From CAXMRP01 sp965216515 (GTDB lineage Bacteria; Pseudomonadota; Alphaproteobacteria; Rhizobiales; Afifellaceae), in NCBI GenBank assembly GCA_965216515.1, contig OZ244173.1, forward strand, positions 1,798,001-1,862,000: a DNA stretch of 64,000 bases, in the 5' to 3' direction. This document shows, in pieces, positions 42,836 through 52,232 of this stretch (the stretch's first letter is position 1; every line of letters starts with the position of its first letter). The notes under the pieces were generated by a model. That model was not told the origin of the DNA. It saw nothing but the letters and a program-made list of their open reading frames with translations, and did not search any database. A program made the translations under genes and the position numbers.

Positions 42836-44020
42836 ATGCTTGAAACACTCATCGCCCCGCCCCCCGACAAGATCCTTCAACTGGCCGCCGACTTTCGCGC
42901 TGATCCCCGCCCGGACAAACTCGATCTTGGAATAGGCGTCTATCGCAACGAAGCCGGTGAAACCGTAATCCTGAACGCGGTGAAGGAAGCCGAGCGGCGC
43001 TTGCTGGAAACCGAAAAGACAAAATCCTATGTCGGGCCGAGCGGCAACGAAGGCTTCAATCGCAGTCTTGCCGACATCATTTTCGGCGACGAACTGGATC
43101 GCGGCCGCTTGTGCGCCGCCCAGGCGCCCGGCGGCAGCGGATCGCTCCGCCTGCTGTGCGAACTGGTCGCCCGGTCCAATCCGCAGGCCCGTGTCTGGCT
43201 CTCCGATCCGACCTGGCCCAACCATCCCTCCATCCTGCGACAGGTCGGACTGGAGGCCGTCGTCTATCCCTATTTTGATCGCTCCGCGCGGGCCGTCGAC
43301 TATGACGCCATGCGCGCCGCCCTCGCCGGTGCCGGGCCCGGCGACGTCATCTTGTTGCACGGCTGCTGCCACAATCCGACCGGCGCCAACCTGACCCTCG
43401 ATCAGTGGCGCGATGTCGCCGCCATGGCGGCCGCGCAAGGATTTCTGCCCTTTATCGACCTCGCCTATCAGGGCTTCGGCGACGGGTTGGACGAGGATGT
43501 CGCCGGCGTGCGCATTGTCGCCGCCGCGGTTCCGGAACTGCTGCTTGCCGCCTCCTGTTCAAAGAACTTCGCGCTCTACAAGGAGCGGGTGGGCTGCGCC
43601 TTCGCCATTGTCGGCGAGGCCGGATCGGCGTCCGCCGCCCTTGCCAACATGAAGGCGCTCGGTCGCGCCAACCATTCCATGCCGCCCGATCACGGCGCCA
43701 GTCTTGTGGAAATCGTGCTCGGCGACCGCGAACTTGCAGACGACTGGCGCGCCGAGCTTGCCGGCATGCGCGAGCGGATGCTGCGTCTGCGCCAGCAGCT
43801 CGCGGCGAGCCTGCGCACGCGGACCAACTCCGATCGCTATGATTTCATTGCCGACCACCGGGGCATGTTTTCGCTGCTTGGCGCCACGCCGGAACAGGTT
43901 CAGCGCCTGAAGGACGAATTCGCGATCTACCTGATCAGCGACAGCCGCATGAACGTCGCCGGCCTCACCGAAGACGGGATCGACCGCTTTGCCGACGCGC
44001 TGGTGAAAGTCGGACTTTAG
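42836..44020 (+). CDS. Aromatic amino acid / aspartate aminotransferase (TyrB/AspC type)
   Basis: A 394-residue class I-alpha aminotransferase. Marks: LDLGIGVYRNEAGETVILNAVKEAE (in pieces: LGIGVYRNEAGETVIL), YVGPSGNEGFNRSLADIIFG, LLHGCCHNPTGANLT, FIDLAYQGFGDGLDED and the PLP lysine in ASCSKNFALYKERVG. The final substrate segment is NVAGLTEDGIDRFADAL. The gene order near hppD fits a role in tyrosine to 4-hydroxyphenylpyruvate conversion, but AspC activity is equally possible. Divergent from the class III aminotransferase, convergent with the Opp genes. Confidence 0.9.
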   Translation: MLETLIAPPPDKILQLAADFRADPRPDKLDLGIGVYRNEAGETVILNAVKEAERRLLETEKTKSYVGPSGNEGFNRSLADIIFGDELDRGRLCAAQAPGGSGSLRLLCELVARSNPQARVWLSDPTWPNHPSILRQVGLEAVVYPYFDRSARAVDYDAMRAALAGAGPGDVILLHGCCHNPTGANLTLDQWRDVAAMAAAQGFLPFIDLAYQGFGDGLDEDVAGVRIVAAAVPELLLAASCSKNFALYKERVGCAFAIVGEAGSASAALANMKALGRANHSMPPDHGASLVEIVLGDRELADDWRAELAGMRERMLRLRQQLAASLRTRTNSDRYDFIADHRGMFSLLGATPEQVQRLKDEFAIYLISDSRMNVAGLTEDGIDRFADALVKVGL

Positions 44021-44061
44021 GATCAGCTCGCCACCGGCGCCGGACGGCGGCCGGTAAACGG

Positions 44062-45117
44062 TCAGCCGGCCACCGCCGCTTGTCCCAGATCCTCGGCAAA
44101 ATGACAGGCGGTGAAATGCTCGCCGTCGAGTTCCCGAAGCGCCGGCTCCTCTGTCCGGCAACGGTCCTGCGCGAAGCGGCAGCGGGTATGGAACTTGCAG
44201 CCAGGCGGCGGCGCCAGCGGGCTCGGGATCTCCCCCTCCAGCTTTGTCGCCTCGCTGGTATCGTCGGGATCCAGCGACGGAATCGCCGACAGCAGCGCCT
44301 GGGTATAGGGATGCCGCGGCATCGCAAACAGTTTCCGTGTCGGCGCCGTTTCCACCAGCCGGCCGAGATACATCACCGCCACATGGTCGCAGGTGTGTGC
44401 CACCACACTCAGATCATGGCTGATGAACAGGAAGGTCAGCCCAAGCTCGTGCTGGAGCTTTTTGAGCAGGTTCAGGATGTCGGCCTGGATCGACACGTCG
44501 AGCGCGGCGACGCTCTCGTCGGCGACCAGGAAACGCGGCTCCGACACCAGCGCCCTGGCGATGGAGATACGTTGGCGTTGGCCACCGGAAAAGGCGTGGG
44601 GAAAGCGCCGCAAATGCACGACATTGAGCCGGCACATGGCCGCGATCTCCCGCACCCTCTCGTCGGTTTCCTCGCGGTTTTTGGTGATCCCCATGACCTC
44701 CAGGGGCTCGGCAATGATGTCGCGCACCGTCATTCGCGGGGAAAGCGCCGCGTAGGGATCCTGGAAGATCAGTTGCGCGCGGCGGCGATAGTCCTTCAGC
44801 TCCACCTTGCTGAGCTCGCCGACATTGTATTCCACATCGCCGTCATTGAAGATCACTTCACCGCGCGAAATCGGCGCCGCCTTCAGGATCGCCCGGCCCA
44901 GCGTCGTCTTGCCCGATCCGGATTCGCCGACCAGACCGAAGAACGATTTTTGCGGTATGTCGACACTGATGTCGGCGACCGCCTGAAGCACGTGTTTCTT
45001 GGCCAGCAGGCCGCCGCCGATCGGATAGTGGACGGCCAGTCCGCGCGCGCTGATGGTCGGTTTGTCGGCGCCCCCGGCAACCGTGGCGTTTGCGCCGCCG
45101 GCTGACACGTCGCTCAT
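44062..45117 (-). CDS. Oligopeptide-type ABC transporter ATP-binding protein (OppF-like)
   Basis: ATPase of 351 residues. Walker A GLVGESGSGKTTLGRAIL, signature FSGGQRQRISIARAL, Walker B FLVADESVAALDVS, H-loop FISHDLSVVAH. The C-terminal oligo_HPY domain with its cysteine set is present (CKFHTRCRFAQDRCRTEEP), which may hold an iron-sulfur cluster in this family. Last gene of the operon; ATG 45117 overlaps the previous stop (ATGA). Paired with the OppD-like ATPase. Confidence 0.92.
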   Translation of the reverse strand: MSDVSAGGANATVAGGADKPTISARGLAVHYPIGGGLLAKKHVLQAVADISVDIPQKSFFGLVGESGSGKTTLGRAILKAAPISRGEVIFNDGDVEYNVGELSKVELKDYRRRAQLIFQDPYAALSPRMTVRDIIAEPLEVMGITKNREETDERVREIAAMCRLNVVHLRRFPHAFSGGQRQRISIARALVSEPRFLVADESVAALDVSIQADILNLLKKLQHELGLTFLFISHDLSVVAHTCDHVAVMYLGRLVETAPTRKLFAMPRHPYTQALLSAIPSLDPDDTSEATKLEGEIPSPLAPPPGCKFHTRCRFAQDRCRTEEPALRELDGEHFTACHFAEDLGQAAVAG

Positions 45118-46118
45118 GCCGGCACCGCCTTCTTTTCCGTTGCAAAACAGGCTGCCTCATGGCCCGGAGAATGGATCGTCAGGTCCGGAATGCGGGTCTG
45201 GCACACACCGTCGATCACCTGCGGGCAACGTGTGTGGAACACGCAGCCGGGCGGCCGCTCCAGGGGGCTGGGGATATCGCCGGCAACGGGCGTGAGCGGT
45301 GCGTCCAGGTCATCCAGCTTGGGCAGGGCATTCAACAGGCCCTGGCTATAGGGATGGGCGGGACTACCGATTACTTCGCGCACCGGTCCCTCCTCCACGA
45401 TCCGCCCCAGATACATCACCGCCACCTTGTCGGCGGTCTGCGCGATGACGCCCAGATCATGTGTGATGAAGATGATCGCCATGCCGAACTCCGCCACCAG
45501 GCTCTTCATCAGGTCGATCACCTGCGCCTGGATGGTCACGTCCAGCGCCGTCGTCGGCTCGTCGGCAATCAGCAGTTTCGGCTGGGTCGACAGCGCCATG
45601 GCGATCATGGCCCGCTGGCGCATGCCGCCCGACAATTCAAACGCATATTGCCGAAAGCGCCGCTTCGCCTCCGAAATGCCGACCCTGTCGAGCATCTCTA
45701 TGGAAATTTCCTGCGCTTCCTGCCTGGAAATCTTCAGATGCAACAGCAGCTGCTCGACCATCTGGTCGCCGATCGTGATCGCCGGGGCAAAGCTGGCCAT
45801 CGGCTCCTGGAAGATCATCGATATGGCACCGCCACGCACATCCACCATATCCCGCTCGCTCTTCAGATCCAGAACGCTGATCTGGCGTTCCGGCGTCGAA
45901 AGCACGATCCGGCTCTCCGGTGTGTAGACCGCATTGCGCGGGTTGAGCTGCATGAGCGATTTGGCCGTCACCGACTTGCCGGAACCCGATTCGCCCACCA
46001 GCCCCATGACCTCGCCCGGCTGCAAAGAGAAGGACACATCGTCCACCGCCGTCACCAGTCCCTCGTCGGTCCTGAACCGGAGCGTGAGATTGTCGACGGT
46101 CAGAAGCGGCTCGGTCAT
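45114..46118 (-). CDS. Oligopeptide-type ABC transporter ATP-binding protein (OppD-like)
   Basis: ATPase of 334 residues. Walker A GLVGESGSGKSVTAKSLM, signature LSGGMRQRAMIAMAL, Walker B LLIADEPTTALDVT, and the C-terminal oligo_HPY segment with cysteines (CVFHTRCPQVIDGVC). Start ATG 46118 follows the permease stop by 10 bases with GAGGCGGG upstream; a start at 46163 would lie inside the permease gene. Confidence 0.92.
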   Translation of the reverse strand: MTEPLLTVDNLTLRFRTDEGLVTAVDDVSFSLQPGEVMGLVGESGSGKSVTAKSLMQLNPRNAVYTPESRIVLSTPERQISVLDLKSERDMVDVRGGAISMIFQEPMASFAPAITIGDQMVEQLLLHLKISRQEAQEISIEMLDRVGISEAKRRFRQYAFELSGGMRQRAMIAMALSTQPKLLIADEPTTALDVTIQAQVIDLMKSLVAEFGMAIIFITHDLGVIAQTADKVAVMYLGRIVEEGPVREVIGSPAHPYSQGLLNALPKLDDLDAPLTPVAGDIPSPLERPPGCVFHTRCPQVIDGVCQTRIPDLTIHSPGHEAACFATEKKAVPA

Positions 46119-46128
46119 CGGTCCCGCC

Positions 46129-47277
46129 TCACTTCTTGACGTCCGAATAGGGATCGGCCGCATCGCGCAGACCGTCGCCCACGAAAACGAAGGCCAGCAC
46201 CAGCGCGATAAAGAAAAGGACCGGGATGAAATACCACTGATAGTTCAGGAGCACGTCCGCCTGGGTGGTGTTCTGCAACAACACGCCGAGCGAGTTCACC
46301 GGATCCTTCAGGCCGAGTCCGATGAAACTCAGGGCCGTTTCCGAAAGCACGATATAGGGAAAGGAGATCACCAGATCGACGATGATATAGGAGGTGAACG
46401 ACGGCAGCAGGTGGCGGCGGATGATGTGACCGGCCGGCGCCCCGCACAGCTGCGCGGCCAGCACATATTCCTGGTTGCGCTCCACCAGCAGGTGGGTGCG
46501 CACACGCCGCGCCAGCGTCGGCCAGTTGATGAAGCCGATAATGATGGAGATGAAGAAGAACCGCATCTCCGACGACCAGGTATCGGGAATGAAGGCGGCA
46601 ATCGCCATGAACAGCGGGATGATCGGGATCGTTCTGACCGCATCGGTGATCATCTGGATCAACCCGTCCAGCGCGCCCCCGAAATAGCCGGCCACCCCGC
46701 CGATAATCAGCGCCAGCACGAAACTGATGAGGACGCCCAGCGTACCGACGGCGAGCGACGTCCAGATGGCGTGGAGCGTGCGGCTGAAAATGTCCTTGCC
46801 GGTGTCGTCGGTGCCAAACAGGTGGATGAAGCCCTTGTCGACGCCGAACAGGTGCAGGTTCCCCTTGATACCGAACAGCCGGTAGTCGTCACCGCGCACG
46901 AACCAGTGGACATAGCGTCTGTCATCGGTGTCGATCTTGGTCACCCAGCGAAAGTTGGTCTGGATGGACCGCTCGCGCTTCACGCCATAGATGAAGGGCC
47001 TCAGTGAACAGCCCGTGCCGTCGCAGAACCGCGGGATCTGCGGCGCGCCGTTGGTGTATTCCTGATCGCGGCCGGCGATGGTCGGATCATAGGGCGACAG
47101 GAACGGGGCGAAAATTCCAAGCATCACGAGGCCGACAACAACGGCCGCCGCCGCCATCGCGACACGGTTCCGGCGGAACCGCTGCCAGATCAGTTGGCGC
47201 TGGGATGCCGTGAAATAGGCCTCTTTCTTGCGCTGTTCGGCGGCGCTGACAACGGGCGGGTCTTCGGTCACAGACAT
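46129..47277 (-). CDS. ABC transporter permease (OppC/DppC-like)
   Basis: Membrane subunit of 382 residues, longer than the usual 300. After a cytosolic N-terminus it has span 1 (VAMAAAAVVVGLVMLGIFAPFL), then an extended extracytoplasmic region of about 130 residues with a cysteine pair (FCDGTGCSLRPF), and five further spans. It contains the BPD_transp_1 loop YVLAAQLCGAPAGHIIRRHLLP. The insert is a known feature of permeases paired with large family-5 binding proteins. Start ATG 47277 has a G-run upstream and begins 5 bases after the upstream gene ends. Confidence 0.9.
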   Translation of the reverse strand: MSVTEDPPVVSAAEQRKKEAYFTASQRQLIWQRFRRNRVAMAAAAVVVGLVMLGIFAPFLSPYDPTIAGRDQEYTNGAPQIPRFCDGTGCSLRPFIYGVKRERSIQTNFRWVTKIDTDDRRYVHWFVRGDDYRLFGIKGNLHLFGVDKGFIHLFGTDDTGKDIFSRTLHAIWTSLAVGTLGVLISFVLALIIGGVAGYFGGALDGLIQMITDAVRTIPIIPLFMAIAAFIPDTWSSEMRFFFISIIIGFINWPTLARRVRTHLLVERNQEYVLAAQLCGAPAGHIIRRHLLPSFTSYIIVDLVISFPYIVLSETALSFIGLGLKDPVNSLGVLLQNTTQADVLLNYQWYFIPVLFFIALVLAFVFVGDGLRDAADPYSDVKK

Positions 47278-47281
47278 TTCG

Positions 47282-48292
47282 TCACCCCCCCACAACCGAT
47301 TTGCGGATGCGCGGATCGATCAGCGCCAGCGCCAGGTCGGTCACGAAGTTGACCGTCACGATGGATGCGGTCAGCAGGAAGATGATCGCACCCGCCAGTT
47401 GCTGGTCATTGGATCGCGCCAGCGCCTCCAGCAGCAGCGCGCCGGCCTCCGTCAGCGTCAGGATCAGCGCCACGATCGGCAATTCGTTGAAAATGCGGTT
47501 GAGGTCGAACCCCAGCGAATTGATGATCGGACCGAGCGCGTGCCGGGCCGGGTAGCGCCACAACAGCCGGCGGCCGAACAGGCCGCGCGCCCGCGCCGCC
47601 GTGACATAGAGCTTGCCGTTTTCGTCCAGCATCAGCGCCCGCACGGTCTGCAGCGCGAATGCCGTTGCCGACCAGCCGAGGATAAAGACCGGCAGCCAGG
47701 CCCTGGACAGGAAATCCAGCAACCTGTCGAAGGACCATTCCGCATCGCGATATTCATTGGAGAACAGCCCGGTCAGCGAATCGCCGAACAGCACCGTCGA
47801 CACGAGCATGATTATGAGCGCCAGCAGGAAATTCGGCATCGCCAGGCCCAGATAGGAGACGAACCGCAGCGAACTGTTGAGCATCGCACTGTTGGAGGAT
47901 GCCGAGATGATACCCACCGGAATGGCGATCAGATAGGCCAGCAACAGCGCCGTTAGACATATGCCCAGCGACAACAGGAACTTGTCGCCCAGAAGCTGGT
48001 TGATGTTCACCCGCAGGATGCAGGAATCGCCGAATTCGCCCTTGAAGAACACGTTGCCGACCCACGATCCCCAGCGGACCAGGAACGGCCGGTCGAGGCC
48101 GAGACGTCTTTTTTCCGCCTCGATGTCAGCCACCGAAATGCCGGAGCCCTGGGTATTCTTGAATGCCAGATAACGCTCAGCACAGGTGCCGGGCACAAGC
48201 TCCATCAGCGTGAACACGATCAACGAGACGGTCAAAAGCGTAAACACCGCCATGGCCGCACGAACCGCCGCGAACTGAAGGAACTGAAACAT
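47282..48292 (-). CDS. ABC transporter permease (OppB/DppB-like)
   Basis: Membrane subunit of 336 residues with six spans. Marks: the N-terminal span AMAVFTLLTVSLIVFTLMELVPG, the segment RLGLDRPFLVRWGSWVGNVFFKGEFGDS (GLDRPFLVRWGSWV) typical of OppB, and the loop LYVTAARARGLFGRRLLWRYPARHAL. It follows the binding-protein gene, separated by 101 bases holding a strong hairpin. Confidence 0.9.
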   Translation of the reverse strand: MFQFLQFAAVRAAMAVFTLLTVSLIVFTLMELVPGTCAERYLAFKNTQGSGISVADIEAEKRRLGLDRPFLVRWGSWVGNVFFKGEFGDSCILRVNINQLLGDKFLLSLGICLTALLLAYLIAIPVGIISASSNSAMLNSSLRFVSYLGLAMPNFLLALIIMLVSTVLFGDSLTGLFSNEYRDAEWSFDRLLDFLSRAWLPVFILGWSATAFALQTVRALMLDENGKLYVTAARARGLFGRRLLWRYPARHALGPIINSLGFDLNRIFNELPIVALILTLTEAGALLLEALARSNDQQLAGAIIFLLTASIVTVNFVTDLALALIDPRIRKSVVGG

Positions 48293-48353
48293 ATTTCCTC
48301 AAAGCCCCTTTTCTTAACTCAATGGCCGATCGGCCGATTAGTCAAGAAGGGTA

Positions 48354-48380
48354 TCCGGGCGGCGCACGCCGCCGCCCGGA
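48354..48380 (-). repeat. Strong hairpin after the Opp-type binding-protein gene
   Basis: TCCGGGCGGCG, 5-base loop, CGCCGCCCGGA: a perfect 11-bp stem that begins 13 bases after the stop codon on the minus strand. No T run follows. Likely a transcript-end protector or partial terminator that keeps binding protein in excess over permease. Confidence 0.7.
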
Positions 48381-48393
48381 GCTTTGCTCGGAC

Positions 48394-50457
48394 CTATTCG
48401 TCCAGGAACCATTGCGGCGCCAGGTAGGGATAGGTGCGGTAGTATTCATAGGACTGGGTCTTGAATTCCGCCACGTTGACCAGCGCATTGCGGTGGTAGA
48501 TGACGTTCGGGGCCTGCACCGTGCCGATGAACAAGAGGTTCTCGGCCATGGCCTTGGCCATGCGCCCGCCGGCTTCACCGAATTCCGGCGAACCCGGAAT
48601 CGCGGTCTGGAACGTGTTGACGTCTTCGATCAGGTCCTTCGCCCATTGCGGCGGTTCGACACCGGAGGCGCCGCCGGTATCCACCCATTCGGCCCACAGC
48701 ATGCCTGTGCGATGGCCGAAATAGTTCTCATACGGCGGCACCCACAGTTCGTTGTTGCCGACCACGATACCGACCGGCTGGCCTTTTTCCCATGCCCCGA
48801 CATCGAGCTGGTTGGAGGATTGGGCCGAGCGGTACTCGTCCGGCGTCACCTCCTTGACCGTCGTCTGGACGCCGACTTCGGCCCAGTTCTGCGCCACCAG
48901 TTCGACGACCTCGCCGCCGATGCCCTGCGTGGCGAACTGGATGTTCAGCACGATCTTTTCGCCGTTGGGCAGCTCCCGGAAGCCGTCACCGTCCTTGTCG
49001 ACCATGCCGATGCCGTCCAGAATGGCATTGGCGCCGTCCTGATCGAACGCCGTGTAGAGCTCGGTCAGCGACGAATCGACAAACTCCGGCGTGGGCGAGA
49101 AGCCGATATACTGCTTGGGCACGCCCTGACCGAAAAAGGCCACTTCATTGAGCTGGTTGCGGTCAATGGCGATCGACATCGCCTTGCGGAATTCGAGATT
49201 GCCGAACACTTCCCGCTTGGCCGGATTTTCCGACGTCAGGTTGAAGGAAAACACGGGCATGGCCACCGTCGGTGCCAACTGGACCGAATAGTCGCCCTTG
49301 TCCATGCCGTCCATCAGAATTGGCGCGCCACCCAGTGTCAGCGACTGCGACTTGTAGTCGGCTTCGGCGTTGACCAGCTTCAGGAGGCGGACCTCGTTGT
49401 CATTGGCGTAAAGCTCGTCCTGACGCGAGATGTAGGGAAGCTGCTGCCCTGTCGGGTCGACCATGTGGAAGTAGGGATTCGCCACCAGCTTGCGCCCCTC
49501 CGTCGTGTCGGAAGTGTAGATGTGGCTTTCCAGCGTCGGATGGGTGGCCTTGGGCAGGCAATCCACCTTGTCGGGATGGCTCAGCATCGGCGACGGTGTA
49601 TCCGTCCAGTCCGAATTGCCGAAATAGGCGGAAAGCGCGGCCAGGCCGTTCTCAAAGCCGCATTCCTGCGCCAGCTTGTCGGCATCCGGATTGATGTCGG
49701 GATGGTACTGGCCAAGGAAATGCTTCGGCTGGAAGCCCTGTGCGAAGGAGATCGCGAAATGGGCCAGAAGACCGGGCTTGGGCGAAGGCATCTTGAAGAC
49801 GACCGTTGTCTCGTCCGGAGTTTCGATCGTCATCCGCTCGCCGGCGACCAGCACATAGTCTTTCGGCTTTTCGATGACCTTCGGATCGAGCGCCAGGTTG
49901 TCGTACCAGAACTTCACGTCCGCCGATGTAAACGGCGCGCCGTCGGACCATTTGTGGCCCTTGCGCAGATGGAACGTAAGCGCGGTGAAGTCGTCGTTCC
50001 ACGTCCACGACTTGGCGATGTTCGGCACGATCGTCTGCAAATCGTCGGCATACCGCACAAGGTTGACGTGACGGGTCGACAGGAAGTCCGAGGTGCCGGC
50101 TTCCGTGGCGTTCGACAGCGCATGCAGCGTGCCGCCATATTTGCCGACCGACTCGTAGGGGATGACGACCATCGGCTCCTCCGGAATGCGCTCCGCCAGC
50201 GGCGGCAATGCCGGATTGCCTTTGATCTCGCCGTTCAGCGCCTCGATCTCCGGATTCGCCGAAAACGTCATGGTGCAGTTGGCCGCGCTTTCGAATTCGG
50301 CCAACTCGTACTGCCCCGGATTGGCGCCGGGCGCGACGCCCATCATGTCCTGATGCGTGATCGCCGGACAATCCGCCGCCAGCGCACCCGATGCCGCAAA
50401 GCTCACGAACGCGGCGCCGACCAGCGCCCGCCCCATCAAACCTGATTTCAATCTCAC
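48394..50457 (-). CDS. ABC transporter family 5 solute-binding protein
   Basis: Periplasmic receptor of 687 residues, at the large end of the SBP_bac_5 family. Signal peptide about 1-27 (GLMGRALVGAAFVSFAASGALA). Domain marks: VVIPYESVGKYGGTLHAL, IAKSWTWNDDFTALTFHLRKGHKWSDGAPFTSADVKF (in pieces: FHLRKGHKWSDGAPFTSADV), FRKAMSIAIDRNQLNEVAFFGQG. The ligand could be a peptide, opine, oligosaccharide or other solute. The GTG start at 50457 has GGGAGGG eight bases upstream. The 5' leader contains a 17-bp tandem repeat. Confidence 0.9.
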   Translation of the reverse strand: MRLKSGLMGRALVGAAFVSFAASGALAADCPAITHQDMMGVAPGANPGQYELAEFESAANCTMTFSANPEIEALNGEIKGNPALPPLAERIPEEPMVVIPYESVGKYGGTLHALSNATEAGTSDFLSTRHVNLVRYADDLQTIVPNIAKSWTWNDDFTALTFHLRKGHKWSDGAPFTSADVKFWYDNLALDPKVIEKPKDYVLVAGERMTIETPDETTVVFKMPSPKPGLLAHFAISFAQGFQPKHFLGQYHPDINPDADKLAQECGFENGLAALSAYFGNSDWTDTPSPMLSHPDKVDCLPKATHPTLESHIYTSDTTEGRKLVANPYFHMVDPTGQQLPYISRQDELYANDNEVRLLKLVNAEADYKSQSLTLGGAPILMDGMDKGDYSVQLAPTVAMPVFSFNLTSENPAKREVFGNLEFRKAMSIAIDRNQLNEVAFFGQGVPKQYIGFSPTPEFVDSSLTELYTAFDQDGANAILDGIGMVDKDGDGFRELPNGEKIVLNIQFATQGIGGEVVELVAQNWAEVGVQTTVKEVTPDEYRSAQSSNQLDVGAWEKGQPVGIVVGNNELWVPPYENYFGHRTGMLWAEWVDTGGASGVEPPQWAKDLIEDVNTFQTAIPGSPEFGEAGGRMAKAMAENLLFIGTVQAPNVIYHRNALVNVAEFKTQSYEYYRTYPYLAPQWFLDE

Positions 50458-50472
50458 CGTCAGACCCTCCCT

Positions 50473-50506
50473 ATGTGTCTACTATGAAAATGTGTCTACT
50501 ATGAAA
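50473..50506. repeat. Perfect 17-bp tandem repeat in the leader of the binding-protein gene
   Basis: ATGTGTCTACTATGAAA twice in a row (50473-50489, 50490-50506), just upstream of the ribosome-binding site of the minus-strand gene. It could be a doubled regulator site or a slippage product. Confidence 0.8.
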
Positions 50507-50675
50507 TTTCCGGGCAGCCCGGTTTCTTCACCCGCCATCGGGCCCGGCCGCCCATGCCATTGGCCATGTTGGATCGATCTTATTCATTTTTCCAAACCAA
50601 ACACCAGCCCATTCGCCGCGGGTTGGTTCCGATCCTCCCTGGCCATCGATCGGCATTTTTCGCGGCGACAGTTTG

Positions 50676-52232
50676 TCACGTCCGGCTCTGCGCCGAACCG
50701 GCCAAACTGGACGAAGCGATTGGGCCAACCGGCGGCCTGTCCATCCAGGCGGCAAGCGCCGCCCGCTGGCGCTCCGATAGCCGCAGACCGAGCTTGGACC
50801 GCCGCCACAGGACATCTTCGGCCGTTTGCGCCCATTCCTGTTCCATCAGCCACGTCACTTCGCGTTCTGTCAGGTCGGCACCGAAGCACCTGCCGAGATC
50901 GGCCGCGCTTTCGGCGCCTTTCAATATGGCTTTTGCATCGGTTCCATAGGCCCGCACGAGCCGCGCGGCCCACGCCCGGCCCAGAAACGGATGGGCGGCC
51001 GAAAGATCGTCGATCACGGTGTCGACGGCGTCGACGGGGAAATCACCGCCCGGCAGGCAGGCGCCGTCTGTCCAGCCCGCTCCGGCTTGCGGGAAGTACG
51101 CGGCAAGCTTGTCCAGCGCCGCCTCCGAAAGCCGGCGGTATGTCGTCAGCTTGCCGCCAAAGACATTGAGCAGCGGCGCCTTGCCGTCGTCGGCGTCCAC
51201 CTTCAGCACATAGTCGCGGGTCGCCGCCGTCGCCGATTTCGCCCCATCGTCAAAGAGCGGCCGGACACCGGAAAAGGTCCACACGATATCGGCCGGGGTT
51301 ATCGGCTTTGCGAAATATCTGGAGATGGCTTCGCACAGATAATTCGCCTCTCCGGCGCTGCATTCCGCGGTTTCGGGATCACCGTCGTGATCGGCTTCCG
51401 TGGTTCCGATCAGGGTAAAGTCGTCCTGATAGGGTATCGCGAAGACGATCCGGTTGTCGGCTTGCTGGATGATATAGGCCCGGTCATGATCGAACAGCCG
51501 GCGCACCACGATATGGCTGCCGCGGACCAGGCGAATACGGTCGGCGGTTTCAAGTCCGATACGCCGGTGCAGGATCTCGCCTGCCCACGGACCGCCGGCA
51601 TTGACAAGGGCGCGGGCGCGCACCGTGCGTGTGCCTGACATGTCGCGGAGCGTAACCTGCCACACATCGCCATCCCGTTCCGCCCGCTCGCATCGGGTCC
51701 GGGTGCAGATCTGCGCACCCCGAGCCGCCGCATCGCGCGCGTTCAGAACGACAAGCCGCGCGTCGTCGACCCAGCAATCGGAATATTCGAATGCCCGCAC
51801 ATACATGTCCTTGAGCGCCGCCCCGGCGGGATCGGATCGCAAATCCAGGGTCTTCGTGCCCGCAAGCGCCTTGCGGCCACCCAGATGGTCGTAGATGAAC
51901 AGGCCGATCCGCAACATCCAGGCCGGCCGCATCCCCCCATGGACAGGCAGCACAAACCGCAGCGGCCACGATATGTGGGGCATGGCCCCTAGAAGCACCT
52001 CGCGCTCGATCAGCGCTTCGCGAACAAGACGGAACTCGTAATACTCCAGATATCGCAGCCCGCCGTGGAACAGCTTGGTCGAGGATGAGGAGGTCGCTTC
52101 GGCAAGATCGCCTTTTTCCACAAGCAGCACATCCAGCCCGCGCCCGGCCGCATCCCGCGCAATCCCGCAACCGTTCACGCCGCCGCCGATGACCACAAGG
52201 TCGTGGATTGCTGTGGCACTGCGTTCGCTCAT
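50676..52232 (-). CDS. glpD: Glycerol-3-phosphate dehydrogenase (respiratory)
   Basis: FAD enzyme that oxidises glycerol-3-phosphate to dihydroxyacetone phosphate at the membrane and feeds the quinone pool. The 518-residue protein has the FAD loop VVIGGGVNGCGIARDAAGRG (about residue 13), SSTKLFHGGLRYLEYYEFRLV, VNAGGPWAG, IFAIPYQ-type segment VFAIPYQDDFTLIGTT and NVFGGKLTTYRRLSE. The C-terminal DAO_C domain is present. Start ATG 52232 overlaps the glpR stop (ATGA). Confidence 0.95.
   Translation of the reverse strand: MSERSATAIHDLVVIGGGVNGCGIARDAAGRGLDVLLVEKGDLAEATSSSSTKLFHGGLRYLEYYEFRLVREALIEREVLLGAMPHISWPLRFVLPVHGGMRPAWMLRIGLFIYDHLGGRKALAGTKTLDLRSDPAGAALKDMYVRAFEYSDCWVDDARLVVLNARDAAARGAQICTRTRCERAERDGDVWQVTLRDMSGTRTVRARALVNAGGPWAGEILHRRIGLETADRIRLVRGSHIVVRRLFDHDRAYIIQQADNRIVFAIPYQDDFTLIGTTEADHDGDPETAECSAGEANYLCEAISRYFAKPITPADIVWTFSGVRPLFDDGAKSATAATRDYVLKVDADDGKAPLLNVFGGKLTTYRRLSEAALDKLAAYFPQAGAGWTDGACLPGGDFPVDAVDTVIDDLSAAHPFLGRAWAARLVRAYGTDAKAILKGAESAADLGRCFGADLTEREVTWLMEQEWAQTAEDVLWRRSKLGLRLSERQRAALAAWMDRPPVGPIASSSLAGSAQSRT

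Noticed and set aside
48322..50445. A 707-codon open frame on the plus strand
   Set aside because: Antisense to the ABC receptor gene, which has a signal peptide, family motifs and a good ribosome-binding site.
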